Shown here piece by piece: positions 1 to 7,606 of a stretch of 64,000 nucleotides of DNA. The notes under the pieces were generated by a model that made no database searches, was not told the DNA's origin, and was given only the letters and a program-made list of their open reading frames with translations. Numbering within the stretch: position 1 is the stretch's first letter; each line of letters starts with the position of its first letter. Made by a program: the position numbers and the translations under genes. The stretch spans positions 372,001 to 436,000 of the forward strand of contig NZ_JACHBD010000003.1 of NCBI RefSeq assembly GCF_014200175.1, given 5' to 3'. The DNA comes from Rhizobium lentis (GTDB lineage: Bacteria > Pseudomonadota > Alphaproteobacteria > Rhizobiales > Rhizobiaceae).

Positions 1-1341
1 CATGCCGCCCGTGCCTTCATCAACAACAGCCGCGGTGCAACGATCGCCGAGCGCGTCGACGCGTTGAACGCACTCACCGTCCAGGATGCCGGCCGCGTTC
101 TGACCGGCATGCCGCTCGACTATGCCGTCAACATCCTCGACCGGCCGGAGCTTCGCAACGCCGCACAGATCCTGGCGCTGCTGAGCGCCGAGGATGCCGC
201 ACGGCTGCTGCACGGCATGTCCAACGACCGCGTCGCCGACGTGCTGCTCGAACTTGACGCAGAGACCCGCGCCCGGCTGTTTGCCAGCCTCGACGAGCCG
301 GTGCGCATCGCCATCCAGCACCTGATGGGCTATCCGCCGCGAACCGCCGGCGGCATCATGACGACGGAGTTCGTCAGCGTTCCTGACAGCTGGACCGTTG
401 GCCAGACGCTCGACCATGTGCGCCAGGTCGAACGTTCGCGCGAGACCGTCTACGCCATTTATGTGCTCGACGAGGCAAGCCATGCGCTGATGCATGTGGT
501 GACGCTGCGCCGCCTGATCACCGGCGAGCCGGATGCTTCCATTCTTACGGTGGCGCAGAAGGGCGTTCCGGTTGCGGCCGATCCGTTGATGAAGCAGGAG
601 GATGTCGCCCGGCTGATCCGCAAGCACGATCTGCTCGCTTTGCCTGTGACCGACGACCATGGACGGATGCTCGGCATCGTCACCGTCGACGACGTGATCG
701 ATACGATGATCGCCGATACGACGGAAGCAGCTCAGAAGTTCGGCGGCATGGAGGCGCTCGGCCAGCCCTATATGAAGATCGGCTTTGCCGGCATGATCCG
801 CAAGCGCGCCGGTTGGCTCGCCGCGCTCTTCCTCGGCGAGATGCTGACGGCAAGCGCCATGCAGCATTTCGAGGGCGAACTGGAAAAGGCCGTGGTGCTG
901 ACGCTGTTCATCCCGCTGATCATGAGCTCGGGCGGCAATTCCGGGTCACAGGCAACATCGCTGATCATCCGGGCCTTGGCGCTCGGCGAGCTGAAGCTTT
1001 CGGACTGGTGGAAGGTGCTGGTCCGCGAACTCCCGACCGGCATCGTGCTCGGTGCGATCCTCGGTCTCGTCGGCTTCATCCGCATCGTCTTCTGGCAGAC
1101 CGCCGGGCTCTACGACTACGGCCCCCACTGGCAGATGGTCGCCATCACGGTGTTTGCCGCCCTGATCGGGATCGTCACCTTCGGCTCGATCTGCGGTTCG
1201 ATGCTGCCCTTCGTGCTGCAGAAGCTTCGGCTCGATCCGGCCAGCGCCTCGGCACCCTTCGTCGCCACACTGGTCGACGTCACCGGGCTCGTCATCTACT
1301 TCTCGGTGGCGCTGCTCATCCTCAGCGGGACGCTGCTTTAA
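1..1341 (+). CDS. mgtE: Magnesium transporter MgtE, 5'-truncated by the window edge
   Basis: Inner-membrane Mg2+ channel/transporter. The reading frame is open from base 1, so the start codon lies outside the window; a TTG at 64 is internal. Visible order: helical MgtE N domain (residues 1 to about 115, with repeated short helices ending in AARLLHGM and TRARLFASL), a CBS pair (about 115-235, with GGIMTTEF and GIVTVDDVID), then about five membrane helices to the C-terminus. The pore signature PLIMSSGGNSGSQ is intact. In the family the N and CBS domains sense cytosolic Mg2+ and close the pore. About 446 residues are visible, so only a few to some tens of residues are missing. The identification is secure; regulation cannot be seen because the upstream leader is outside the window. 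Confidence 0.95.
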   Translation, partial: HAARAFINNSRGATIAERVDALNALTVQDAGRVLTGMPLDYAVNILDRPELRNAAQILALLSAEDAARLLHGMSNDRVADVLLELDAETRARLFASLDEPVRIAIQHLMGYPPRTAGGIMTTEFVSVPDSWTVGQTLDHVRQVERSRETVYAIYVLDEASHALMHVVTLRRLITGEPDASILTVAQKGVPVAADPLMKQEDVARLIRKHDLLALPVTDDHGRMLGIVTVDDVIDTMIADTTEAAQKFGGMEALGQPYMKIGFAGMIRKRAGWLAALFLGEMLTASAMQHFEGELEKAVVLTLFIPLIMSSGGNSGSQATSLIIRALALGELKLSDWWKVLVRELPTGIVLGAILGLVGFIRIVFWQTAGLYDYGPHWQMVAITVFAALIGIVTFGSICGSMLPFVLQKLRLDPASASAPFVATLVDVTGLVIYFSVALLILSGTLL

Positions 1342-1367
1342 TTCATGTCGCAGCATGCCGGGGGAAC

Positions 1368-1841
1368 TTACTTTCCCTCGGGCAGCTTCAACGGCCCATG
1401 CGTCTTGATACTGCGGATGGCGAAGTTCGAGCGGATATCGCTGACATTGGGAAGGGTCAGCAGCGTCTCGGTCAGGAGCCGCTCATAGGCGGCGAGATCC
1501 TCCACCACCACTTCGGCGAGGAAATCGGCCGTTCCCGAGATCAGGAAGCAGGAGACGATCTCGGGGATGGCGAGCAGCGCCTTCTGCTGCGCCTCGGAAT
1601 TCTCGCGGCTGTGGTGGACGACCTTGAATTCGACGAAGACCGTCAGGCCGAGACCGACTTCCTTGCGGTCGATATCGGCGGTGTAACCGCGGATGATGCC
1701 GGAACGTTCGAGATTGCGGATGCGGCGCAGGCAGGGCGACGGGGAGAGATTCACCTTCTCGGCAATCTCGACATTGGTGGCGCGCGCATCTTCCTGCAGG
1801 CATTTCAGGATGGCGAGATCGAATTTATCGAGATTTGGCAT
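1368..1841 (-). CDS. Lrp/AsnC-family transcriptional regulator
   Basis: Winged-helix DNA-binding regulator of 157 aa. The N-terminal HTH spans about residues 5-60 (DLAILKCLQEDAR, then LSPSPCLRRIRNLE as recognition helix) and is followed by the RAM/AsnC ligand-binding domain (about 70-150). I chose the ATG at 1841 because it gives the usual family length; the frame stays open upstream to 1928, and an alternative ATG at 1862 also lacks a good ribosome-binding site. It is divergent from the DMT-family exporter at 1987. Lrp-type regulators next to DMT or LysE exporters commonly control amino-acid export, so control of the neighbour is likely but inferred. The 145-bp shared intergenic region would hold both promoters. 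Confidence 0.9.
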   Translation of the reverse strand: MPNLDKFDLAILKCLQEDARATNVEIAEKVNLSPSPCLRRIRNLERSGIIRGYTADIDRKEVGLGLTVFVEFKVVHHSRENSEAQQKALLAIPEIVSCFLISGTADFLAEVVVEDLAAYERLLTETLLTLPNVSDIRSNFAIRSIKTHGPLKLPEGK

Positions 1842-1986
1842 TTTCGTAATGTCCGTCGGCATGATTTGGCAGAAGATTGCGTTTAGCACGATTTTGTTGC
1901 CACAGATAGCAAGGACATGCCCCGGCATCTGGCGCTAATCTTCACTTCAACCGGACAGGATCCGGACGGAGGAAAGGATTAGGACG

Positions 1987-2892
1987 ATGAGTACGATCGC
2001 ATTTTCAAACGACAAATCGCCTTCACAGTCCCTCGGTTATGCCGCCGGCGCGATTACCGTGCTGATCTGGGCGACCTGGTTTCTAGCGACCCGCCACAGC
2101 GCCGCAAACTCGCTCGGCCCAATCGATATCGGCCTCATCCGCTTCGGCATTCCGGCCCTCGTGCTTTCGCCCGTCTGGCTTCGGATCGGCCTGCTGCCGA
2201 AGGGGCTGCCGCTGCATGTGCTGGCAATCATGGTCGCCGGCTGCGGCGCAGTCTTCTTCCTGGTGACGACGCTTGCCATTCACTCCACACCGGCCGCCTC
2301 TTCGGGCATCCTGCTCGGCGGCTCGATGCCGCTTGCCACGGCATTGATCGGCGTTCTGCTGTTTCGGGAGCGGCCCGACGTCACGCGCATCGCCGGGCTG
2401 CTGGCAATCGTCGGCGGTGTTCTCATTCTGCTCGCCCGCAGCCTTGGCGATGCCTCCCTGCCCTGGACGAGCCTTGTCCTGCTGCCGGCAGGCGCCGTAC
2501 TCTGGGCAAGCTACACGCATGCCTTCCGCCGCTCGGGCCTGACCGCCATTCAGGCCAGCGCGTTGATTGCCGCCTGGTCTTTCCTGATCATGGCTGTGCT
2601 GGCCCTCGTCTTCGGCATCTCGCTGCCGCAAGCGCCGCTTCCGGAAATTGGTCTTCAGGTGCTGAGCCAGGGCATTCTTTCCGGTCTCGTCGCCATGGTC
2701 GCCTATGGCACGGCCGTCCGCACCCTCGGCGGAACGCAGGCCGCCGCCTTCACGGCGCTGACGCCTGTTCTGGCGACGCTCGGGGGCGGCTTCGTGCTCG
2801 GCGAAACGATCGGCACAGCCGAAATCAGCGCCGCCGTCATCACCGGCATCGGCGTGGCGCTCTCGACGGGGATTGCCGCACGCCGCCGCTGA
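1987..2892 (+). CDS. EamA/DMT-superfamily transporter
   Basis: Ten-helix drug/metabolite exporter of 301 aa, built of two EamA repeats (about residues 15-145 and 160-295). Typical features are the opening helix with WATWFLATR, the end of repeat 1 with LLFRERPDVTRIAG, and the end of repeat 2 with LGETIGTAEISAAV. The start ATG follows a purine-rich AGGA stretch at suitable distance. Substrate is unknown; the family exports amino acids, metabolites or drugs across the inner membrane. The divergent Lrp/AsnC gene suggests an amino-acid-related substrate (inference). A strong hairpin follows the stop and separates it from the convergent L,D-transpeptidase gene. Confidence 0.9.
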   Translation: MSTIAFSNDKSPSQSLGYAAGAITVLIWATWFLATRHSAANSLGPIDIGLIRFGIPALVLSPVWLRIGLLPKGLPLHVLAIMVAGCGAVFFLVTTLAIHSTPAASSGILLGGSMPLATALIGVLLFRERPDVTRIAGLLAIVGGVLILLARSLGDASLPWTSLVLLPAGAVLWASYTHAFRRSGLTAIQASALIAAWSFLIMAVLALVFGISLPQAPLPEIGLQVLSQGILSGLVAMVAYGTAVRTLGGTQAAAFTALTPVLATLGGGFVLGETIGTAEISAAVITGIGVALSTGIAARRR

Positions 2893-2915
2893 CGCGCCAA
2901 CTTTGGCGCCAAGCC

Positions 2916-2950
2916 AAAAGCCGCCGGCAGGCCGGGCTGCGGCGGCTTTT
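2916..2950. terminator. Bidirectional intrinsic terminator
   Basis: Perfect 10-bp inverted repeat (AAAAGCCGCC and GGCGGCTTTT) with a 15-nt loop. It is followed on the plus strand by further T residues and flanked by A residues on the other side. It lies between two convergent genes, so it can serve both. Confidence 0.85.
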
Positions 2951-2972
2951 TTGATGGGTCCGTTTTAGCCGC

Positions 2973-3587
2973 TCAAGCCTGGATGACCACAACCCTGGCG
3001 CCGACTTCGACGCGGCTATAGAGGTCGATCACGTCATGATTCATCATGCGGATACAGCCGCTCGACATGGCCAGGCCGATCGATTCCGGCTGGTTGGTGC
3101 CATGGATGCGGAAATGAGTATCGTTGCCGCCGCGATAGAGATACATCGCCCGCGCGCCGAGCGGGTTGTTCGGGCCGCCCGGCATGCCGCCGGCAAGCCT
3201 GCGGTAGCGCTCTTCGCGGCGCTGCATGTTTTCCGTGGGGGTCCAGCTCGGCCATTCGGCCTTGCGGCCGATATAGGCATTGCCGGCAAATGCCAGCCCT
3301 TCGCGGCCGACACCGACGCCATAGCGCATCGCCCTGTTGTCACCGAGAACGTAGTAGGCGCGACGCGCGGGTGTGTCGATGACGATCGTGCCCGGCGCGT
3401 GAGAACTTTCATAAGCCACCTCCTGGCGGCGCAGCTCGGGCTTGATCTTGTCGATCGGCACCTGCTTCAGCGGAAATTTTTCATCCGGAAGAGCGGCGTA
3501 GTTCGTCTGGCTGTTGAGGCCGGTCGAAGAGCAGCCGGCAACAAAGAGCGGCAGAGCGATCAGAAAGCCGCGACGGGAGATCGTCAT
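2973..3587 (-). CDS. L,D-transpeptidase (YkuD/ErfK family) lipoprotein
   Basis: Periplasmic enzyme of 204 aa that would cross-link peptidoglycan by 3-3 bonds or attach proteins to it. The N-terminus is a lipoprotein signal with SRRGF, a hydrophobic stretch and lipobox VAGC (Cys19). The YkuD domain covers about residues 65-203, with the catalytic signature IHGTN (His near 160) and SSGCIRM (Cys near 178). Rhizobiales carry many such paralogs, matching their L,D-cross-link-rich polar-growing wall. It stands alone on its strand. Upstream, at 3639-3653, sits a near-consensus CtrA box overlapping a GANTC site, which may link expression to the cell cycle. Confidence 0.92.
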   Translation of the reverse strand: MTISRRGFLIALPLFVAGCSSTGLNSQTNYAALPDEKFPLKQVPIDKIKPELRRQEVAYESSHAPGTIVIDTPARRAYYVLGDNRAMRYGVGVGREGLAFAGNAYIGRKAEWPSWTPTENMQRREERYRRLAGGMPGGPNNPLGARAMYLYRGGNDTHFRIHGTNQPESIGLAMSSGCIRMMNHDVIDLYSRVEVGARVVVIQA

Positions 3588-3638
3588 GAATGTGTCCTTA
3601 GTGCGTCAACACGATGTCGCAAGCTAAGGAAATTATGG

Positions 3639-3653
3639 TTAATGAATCGCTAA
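3639..3653 (-). promoter_or_regulatory. CtrA-like box with embedded GANTC site
   Basis: On the minus strand the sequence reads TTAG-N7-TTAAC, one mismatch from the CtrA consensus TTAA-N7-TTAAC. A GANTC (CcrM methylation) site lies inside the spacer. It is about 52 bp upstream of the L,D-transpeptidase start, a position suited to promoter control. Motif match only. Confidence 0.4.
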
Positions 3654-3695
3654 GGACGGCCGCGGGATATGATCACGTAGGCGTCAGCGGGTGAA

Positions 3696-3717
3696 ATTGC
3701 CGGCCGCAGCCGGCAAT
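3696..3717 (-). terminator. Hairpin downstream of ETF-QO
   Basis: Perfect 9-bp inverted repeat (ATTGCCGGC and GCCGGCAAT) with a 4-nt loop, starting 6 bp after the ETF-QO stop on the minus strand. The following T run is short, so termination strength is uncertain. Confidence 0.55.
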
Positions 3718-3722
3718 CGCCC

Positions 3723-5387
3723 TTACATATTCGGATAGACCGGTCCCTCGCCGCCCTGCGGCGGTACCCAGTTGATGTTTTGGTTCGGGTCCTTGATGTC
3801 GCAGGTCTTGCAGTGCACGCAGTTCTGGGCGTTGATGACGAAGCTCTTGTCGCCATCCTTCTCCACCCATTCATAGACGCCGGCCGGACAGTAACGCGTC
3901 GACGGGCCGGCATAGATGCCGAGCTCGGAGCTCTTCTGCAGGCCCATGTCCTTGACTTGCAGATGCACCGGCTGGTCTTCCTCGTGATTGGTGTTCGACA
4001 GGAACACCGAGGACAGCCGGTCGAAGGTCAGCACACCATCCGGTTTCGGATAGGCGATCGGCTTGTGCTGCGCGGCCGGCTCCAGGCTTTCCGCATCGCT
4101 CTTGCCGTGTTTGAGCGTGCCGAAGAAGGAAAAGCCGAACAGCGTATTGGTCCACATGTCGAGGCCGCCGAGCGCCACACCGAGGGCGGTGCCGAACTTC
4201 GACCACAGCGGCTTGACGTTGCGGACCCGCTTGAGATCGCGGCCGATGTCGCCCTGGCGCCAATCGTTCTCGATCTCGACGACCTCGTCATGGCTGCGGC
4301 CTGATACAATCGCCGCCGCCAGCTTCTCGGCCGCCAGCATGCCCGACAGCACCGCATTGTGGCTGCCCTTGATGCGCGGCACGTTGACGAGACCGGCCGA
4401 ACAGCCGATCAGCGCCCCGCCGGGGAAGGACAGCTTCGGCACCGACTGGTAGCCGCCCTCGGTGATGGCGCGCGCGCCATAGGAAAGCCGCTTGCCGCCC
4501 TCGAAAGTGCCGCGGATCGCCGGATGCGTCTTGAAGCGCTGGAACTCCTCGAAGGGGTAGAGATAGGGGTTCTTGTAATTCAGGTGGACGACGAAGCCGA
4601 CCGCCACCAGATTGTCTTCCAGATGATAGAGGAAGGAGCCGCCGCCGGTCTTCATGCCGAGCGGCCAGCCGAAGGAGTGCTGCACCAGACCCTGTTTGTG
4701 GTGCTCCGGCTTGACCTGCCAGAGCTCCTTGATGCCGATGCCGAATTTCTGCGGCTCGCGGTCCTTCTGCAGATCGAACTTGGCGATCAGCTGCTTGGCG
4801 AGCGAACCGCGCACGCCCTCGCCGATCAGCGTGTATTTGCCGCGAAGCTCCATGCCGCGGGTGTAGTTCGGGCCCGGCTCGCCGTTCTTCTCGATGCCCA
4901 TATCGCCGGTGGCAACCCCGATCACCGCGCCCTTGTCGTCGTAGAGCACCTCGGTTGCGGCAAAACCCGGATAGATCTCGACGCCGAGCTCTTCGGCCTT
5001 GCCCGCCAGCCAGCGACAGACAAGCCCAAGCGAGACGATGTAGTTGCCGTGATTGTTCATCAGCGGCGGCATCATGAAATTCGGCAGGCGGATCGACCCG
5101 GCCGGGCCGAGCAGCAGAAACTGGTCGTCTGTCACCTCGGTTTTGAAGGGATGATCGGCCTCATCGCGCCAGCCGGGCAGCAGCCGGTCGATACCAACAG
5201 GGTCGACGACGGCGCCCGAGAGAATATGGGCGCCGACCTCGGCCCCCTTCTCCAGCACGACGACCGACAATTCGGGATTGACCTGCTTCAGCCGGATCGC
5301 CGCCGCAAGCCCGGCAGGGCCTGCTCCGACGATCACAACGTCGAATTCCATGCTCTCGCGCTCGGGCAGCTCAGTCGTCTCGGTCAT
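3723..5387 (-). CDS. Electron transfer flavoprotein-ubiquinone oxidoreductase
   Basis: Membrane-associated flavoenzyme of 554 aa (ETF-QO) that passes electrons from reduced ETF, fed by acyl-CoA and amino-acid dehydrogenases, to ubiquinone. An N-terminal FAD site is seen (VVIVGAGPAGLAAAI, about residues 15-30), then the ubiquinone-binding and FAD domain, and a C-terminal ferredoxin-like 4Fe-4S domain with one Cys in RYCPAGVYEW and three in CVHCKTCD. Length equals the family norm. The C-terminus GPVYPNM is typical. It is not in an etfAB operon here. A tandem ACGTCA motif lies in the divergent promoter region shared with the SDR gene. Confident on function. Confidence 0.96.
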   Translation of the reverse strand: MTETTELPERESMEFDVVIVGAGPAGLAAAIRLKQVNPELSVVVLEKGAEVGAHILSGAVVDPVGIDRLLPGWRDEADHPFKTEVTDDQFLLLGPAGSIRLPNFMMPPLMNNHGNYIVSLGLVCRWLAGKAEELGVEIYPGFAATEVLYDDKGAVIGVATGDMGIEKNGEPGPNYTRGMELRGKYTLIGEGVRGSLAKQLIAKFDLQKDREPQKFGIGIKELWQVKPEHHKQGLVQHSFGWPLGMKTGGGSFLYHLEDNLVAVGFVVHLNYKNPYLYPFEEFQRFKTHPAIRGTFEGGKRLSYGARAITEGGYQSVPKLSFPGGALIGCSAGLVNVPRIKGSHNAVLSGMLAAEKLAAAIVSGRSHDEVVEIENDWRQGDIGRDLKRVRNVKPLWSKFGTALGVALGGLDMWTNTLFGFSFFGTLKHGKSDAESLEPAAQHKPIAYPKPDGVLTFDRLSSVFLSNTNHEEDQPVHLQVKDMGLQKSSELGIYAGPSTRYCPAGVYEWVEKDGDKSFVINAQNCVHCKTCDIKDPNQNINWVPPQGGEGPVYPNM

Positions 5388-5534
5388 TCATTCGTCTCCG
5401 CTTGGCCGCCTGTGGCCATCATCCCATGGTCCCTGTCTTGTCAAAACGACGTAGCATTGTCGAGCCGGGATGCGACAGCCAATCCTCAATTCGCACAATG
5501 ATGTTCAGCCGATCGAAGATTTATAATAACGCTT

Positions 5535-5546
5535 ACGTCAACGTCA
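5535..5546. promoter_or_regulatory. Tandem ACGTCA motif in a divergent promoter
   Basis: Two head-to-tail ACGTCA units in the 247-bp gap between ETF-QO and the SDR gene. With flanks it resembles the TTTACGT-type boxes I recall for LiuR-like regulators of branched-chain amino acid and fatty acid catabolism. Resemblance only; no LiuR gene is in the window. Confidence 0.3.
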
Positions 5547-5634
5547 ATTGAGAAACCCCGATCGCGTTACCGCCCTCCCTTTCCTTTTTCGTCGCCTGCG
5601 GCTTATACATCGCTCGAAGACATAGGAGGATATC

Positions 5635-6423
5635 ATGGATCTCGGCATCAAGGGCAAAAGGGCACTCGTTCTCGCCTCCTCACGCGGGCTCGGCCTCGGC
5701 ATTGGCGCGGCGCTGGCGCGGGAGGGCGCAAACGTGCTGCTCTGCGGGCGCAGCGGCGAGCAGCTCGAGGCCAATTGCAAGGCAATCAACAGCGAAGGCA
5801 ATGGCCGGGCTGACTGGATCTGGGCCGACCTCACGGACGAGCGCTTCGTCGAGACGGCGACGACGGCCGTGAAGGACAAGTTCGGCGGCCTCGATATCCT
5901 CGTCAACAATACCGGCGGACCGACGCCCGGCACGACCGAGGAGATGACGCCCGAAAAGCTCGAAACCTACTTCCTCTCCATGGTCGCCCGCGTGATCACC
6001 CTCACCAATGCACTGCTGCCTGGTATGAAGGCGCAGGGCTGGGGCCGCATCCTGACGGTCGCCTCATCGGGCGTGATTGAGCCGATCGCCAACCTGGCGC
6101 TGTCGAATACGTTGCGCCCGGCGCTTGCCGGCTGGAGCAAGACGCTTGCCGCCGAAGTGGCGAGCTTCGGCATCACCACCAACCTGCTCCTGCCGGGCAG
6201 CATTCTGACGGCGCGGCTCGACGATCTCGATGGCGCCGCAGCAAAGCGCACGGGCAAAAGCCTCGAGGAGATCCGCGCCGACAAGGAGGCGCGCATTCCC
6301 GTCGGCCGCTACGGCCGGGTGGAGGAGTTTGCCGCAACGGCCGCCTTCCTCTGCAGCCAGCCGGCAAGCTACATCACCGGCTCGCTCATCCGCTGCGACG
6401 GCGGCGCGGCACGATCCGTCTAG
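5635..6423 (+). CDS. SDR-family protein, FabG-like, with altered YxxxK motif
   Basis: Short-chain dehydrogenase/reductase fold of 262 aa. The N-terminal Rossmann motif SSRGLGLGIG (about residues 16-25) and LVNNTGG (about 88-94) are present, as is the C-terminal CDGGAARSV ending. A strong AGGAGG ribosome-binding site precedes the ATG. At the usual Tyr-xxx-Lys catalytic position the aligned residues read SNTLR, so both Tyr and Lys are replaced, while a Ser-rich segment (TVASSG) is retained. FabG-like paralogs with this variation exist, so it may bind NAD(P) without classical dehydrogenase chemistry or use another mechanism. It is convergent with the next gene, 12 bp between stops. Confidence 0.88.
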   Translation: MDLGIKGKRALVLASSRGLGLGIGAALAREGANVLLCGRSGEQLEANCKAINSEGNGRADWIWADLTDERFVETATTAVKDKFGGLDILVNNTGGPTPGTTEEMTPEKLETYFLSMVARVITLTNALLPGMKAQGWGRILTVASSGVIEPIANLALSNTLRPALAGWSKTLAAEVASFGITTNLLLPGSILTARLDDLDGAAAKRTGKSLEEIRADKEARIPVGRYGRVEEFAATAAFLCSQPASYITGSLIRCDGGAARSV

Positions 6424-6435
6424 TCTAGAGGCTGC

Positions 6436-7317
6436 TCAGGCGGCGCGGGCCGCCGCGGCGGCCCAGCTCGCCGCGCTGCGGATCATCTGCTCGACATTGC
6501 CCGGATCGTCAGCAAATTCGGCGAGTTCGGAAAGCCGGTGGAAGCCGGTCATGATCGCGATGCGCCGCCGGTCGAGCCGGCGCCCGGTCAGGATCTCATA
6601 GGCTGAGATGATGCGCGCGGTCAGATCGGGCGAGATGAAGTTCGAATAGATGAACTCCTGGTGCAACGGCCCGAAACCGGAATCGGCGAAATCGTAAAGG
6701 CCGTTGAGCCTGCCCTGCCGAAAGTCGAAGGCCATGTTCCATCCGTGGCCGTCGAAAAAGCCGTAGACCTTGCCGTAGGGATCCGGCGGCAGCAATTCGA
6801 AATCCGAGACGACGACCTCGGCAAAGCGCTGGATGTCGGCCGGCAGCAGCGGCAAAGCCTTCTTTCTCACCACGTCCGGCGATTGCCACGGCTGGATCGC
6901 CGTTGCGCCGGCCGCACGCAGGCGGTCGGCGTCGAGCGCATGCAGCTCGGCGTAAAAACGCGCGAGATCATCCGCCAGACGCTGACGGTCGCCCTCCCCG
7001 AGCGCATCGTAATCTTCGGCAATGAGGTGTTCGCCCTCCAGCTTGGCGTGGCTGGAGAAGATCGGCGGGCCGTCGTGTATGCGCATATCGGGAACCGCAA
7101 TCGACAACGCCGGCCTGATGATGTCGAGCAGGGCCGCTTCCCTCACCAGCGCCCTTTCGGCGCCGAGATGGCGGGGAAACTTGAAGATCAGCGTGTCATC
7201 GACGTCGACCGCCATCGAATCCCAGCCCTTCGCCGCCAGCTTGAAGACTGAGGCCGTCAGTTGGGGAAACACGCTTATGATGAGAGAGCGAAATTCGCTG
7301 GCGTCCAACTCAGTCAT
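6436..7317 (-). CDS. APH-fold phosphotransferase family protein
   Basis: Protein of 293 aa with the aminoglycoside/choline-kinase-like fold. Seen: N-lobe with DDTLIFKFPRH (ATP-binding Lys region, about residues 40-50), the catalytic-loop equivalent FFDGHGWN (Asp and Asn kept, the usual preceding His absent), then YDFADSGFG as the Mg2+-binding DFG-like segment. This broad family includes aminoglycoside, homoserine and macrolide kinases; the substrate cannot be told. The start ATG is preceded by GAGGAGG. It is divergent from the RND pump genes with 289 bp between, and that gap holds an AT-rich palindrome. Confidence 0.85.
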   Translation of the reverse strand: MTELDASEFRSLIISVFPQLTASVFKLAAKGWDSMAVDVDDTLIFKFPRHLGAERALVREAALLDIIRPALSIAVPDMRIHDGPPIFSSHAKLEGEHLIAEDYDALGEGDRQRLADDLARFYAELHALDADRLRAAGATAIQPWQSPDVVRKKALPLLPADIQRFAEVVVSDFELLPPDPYGKVYGFFDGHGWNMAFDFRQGRLNGLYDFADSGFGPLHQEFIYSNFISPDLTARIISAYEILTGRRLDRRRIAIMTGFHRLSELAEFADDPGNVEQMIRSAASWAAAAARAA

Positions 7318-7457
7318 GACGACCTGCCTCCTCTGTTTTTCCGCCGTTCTCGCGTGCAGCGCTCCGCGTGCGGGAACGGCATCAGCCTGCGCCGCGGACC
7401 GCCGGCAATGCCGCCACGGAACCGCGTCAAACGCACCCCTATATATTAGTATAGTTT

Positions 7458-7475
7458 GAATATTACGGAATATTC
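7458..7475. promoter_or_regulatory. AT-rich palindrome between APH-like gene and RND operon
   Basis: Perfect 7-bp inverted repeat, GAATATT and AATATTC with a 4-nt spacer, inside a very AT-rich stretch (7440-7510) between divergent promoters. It looks like an operator; no local regulator gene accompanies the pump. The rest of the 289-bp gap holds nothing else that I recognise. Confidence 0.4.
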
Positions 7476-7606
7476 ATTACAAAATTTTAAGCCGTTATAA
7501 CCACTTAGTGATCGCGGCCGGGGAATTATGTCTTTTTTGCGCCGCAATATAAGCGGCTCAATCGGAGCATAAAATTCGCAACCCTTGCTCAACCCGGTTC
7601 TGCCCC

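Noticed and set aside
813..1886. 357-codon frame overlapping mgtE and the Lrp gene
   Set aside because: Overlaps two well-identified genes in other frames and has shadow composition.
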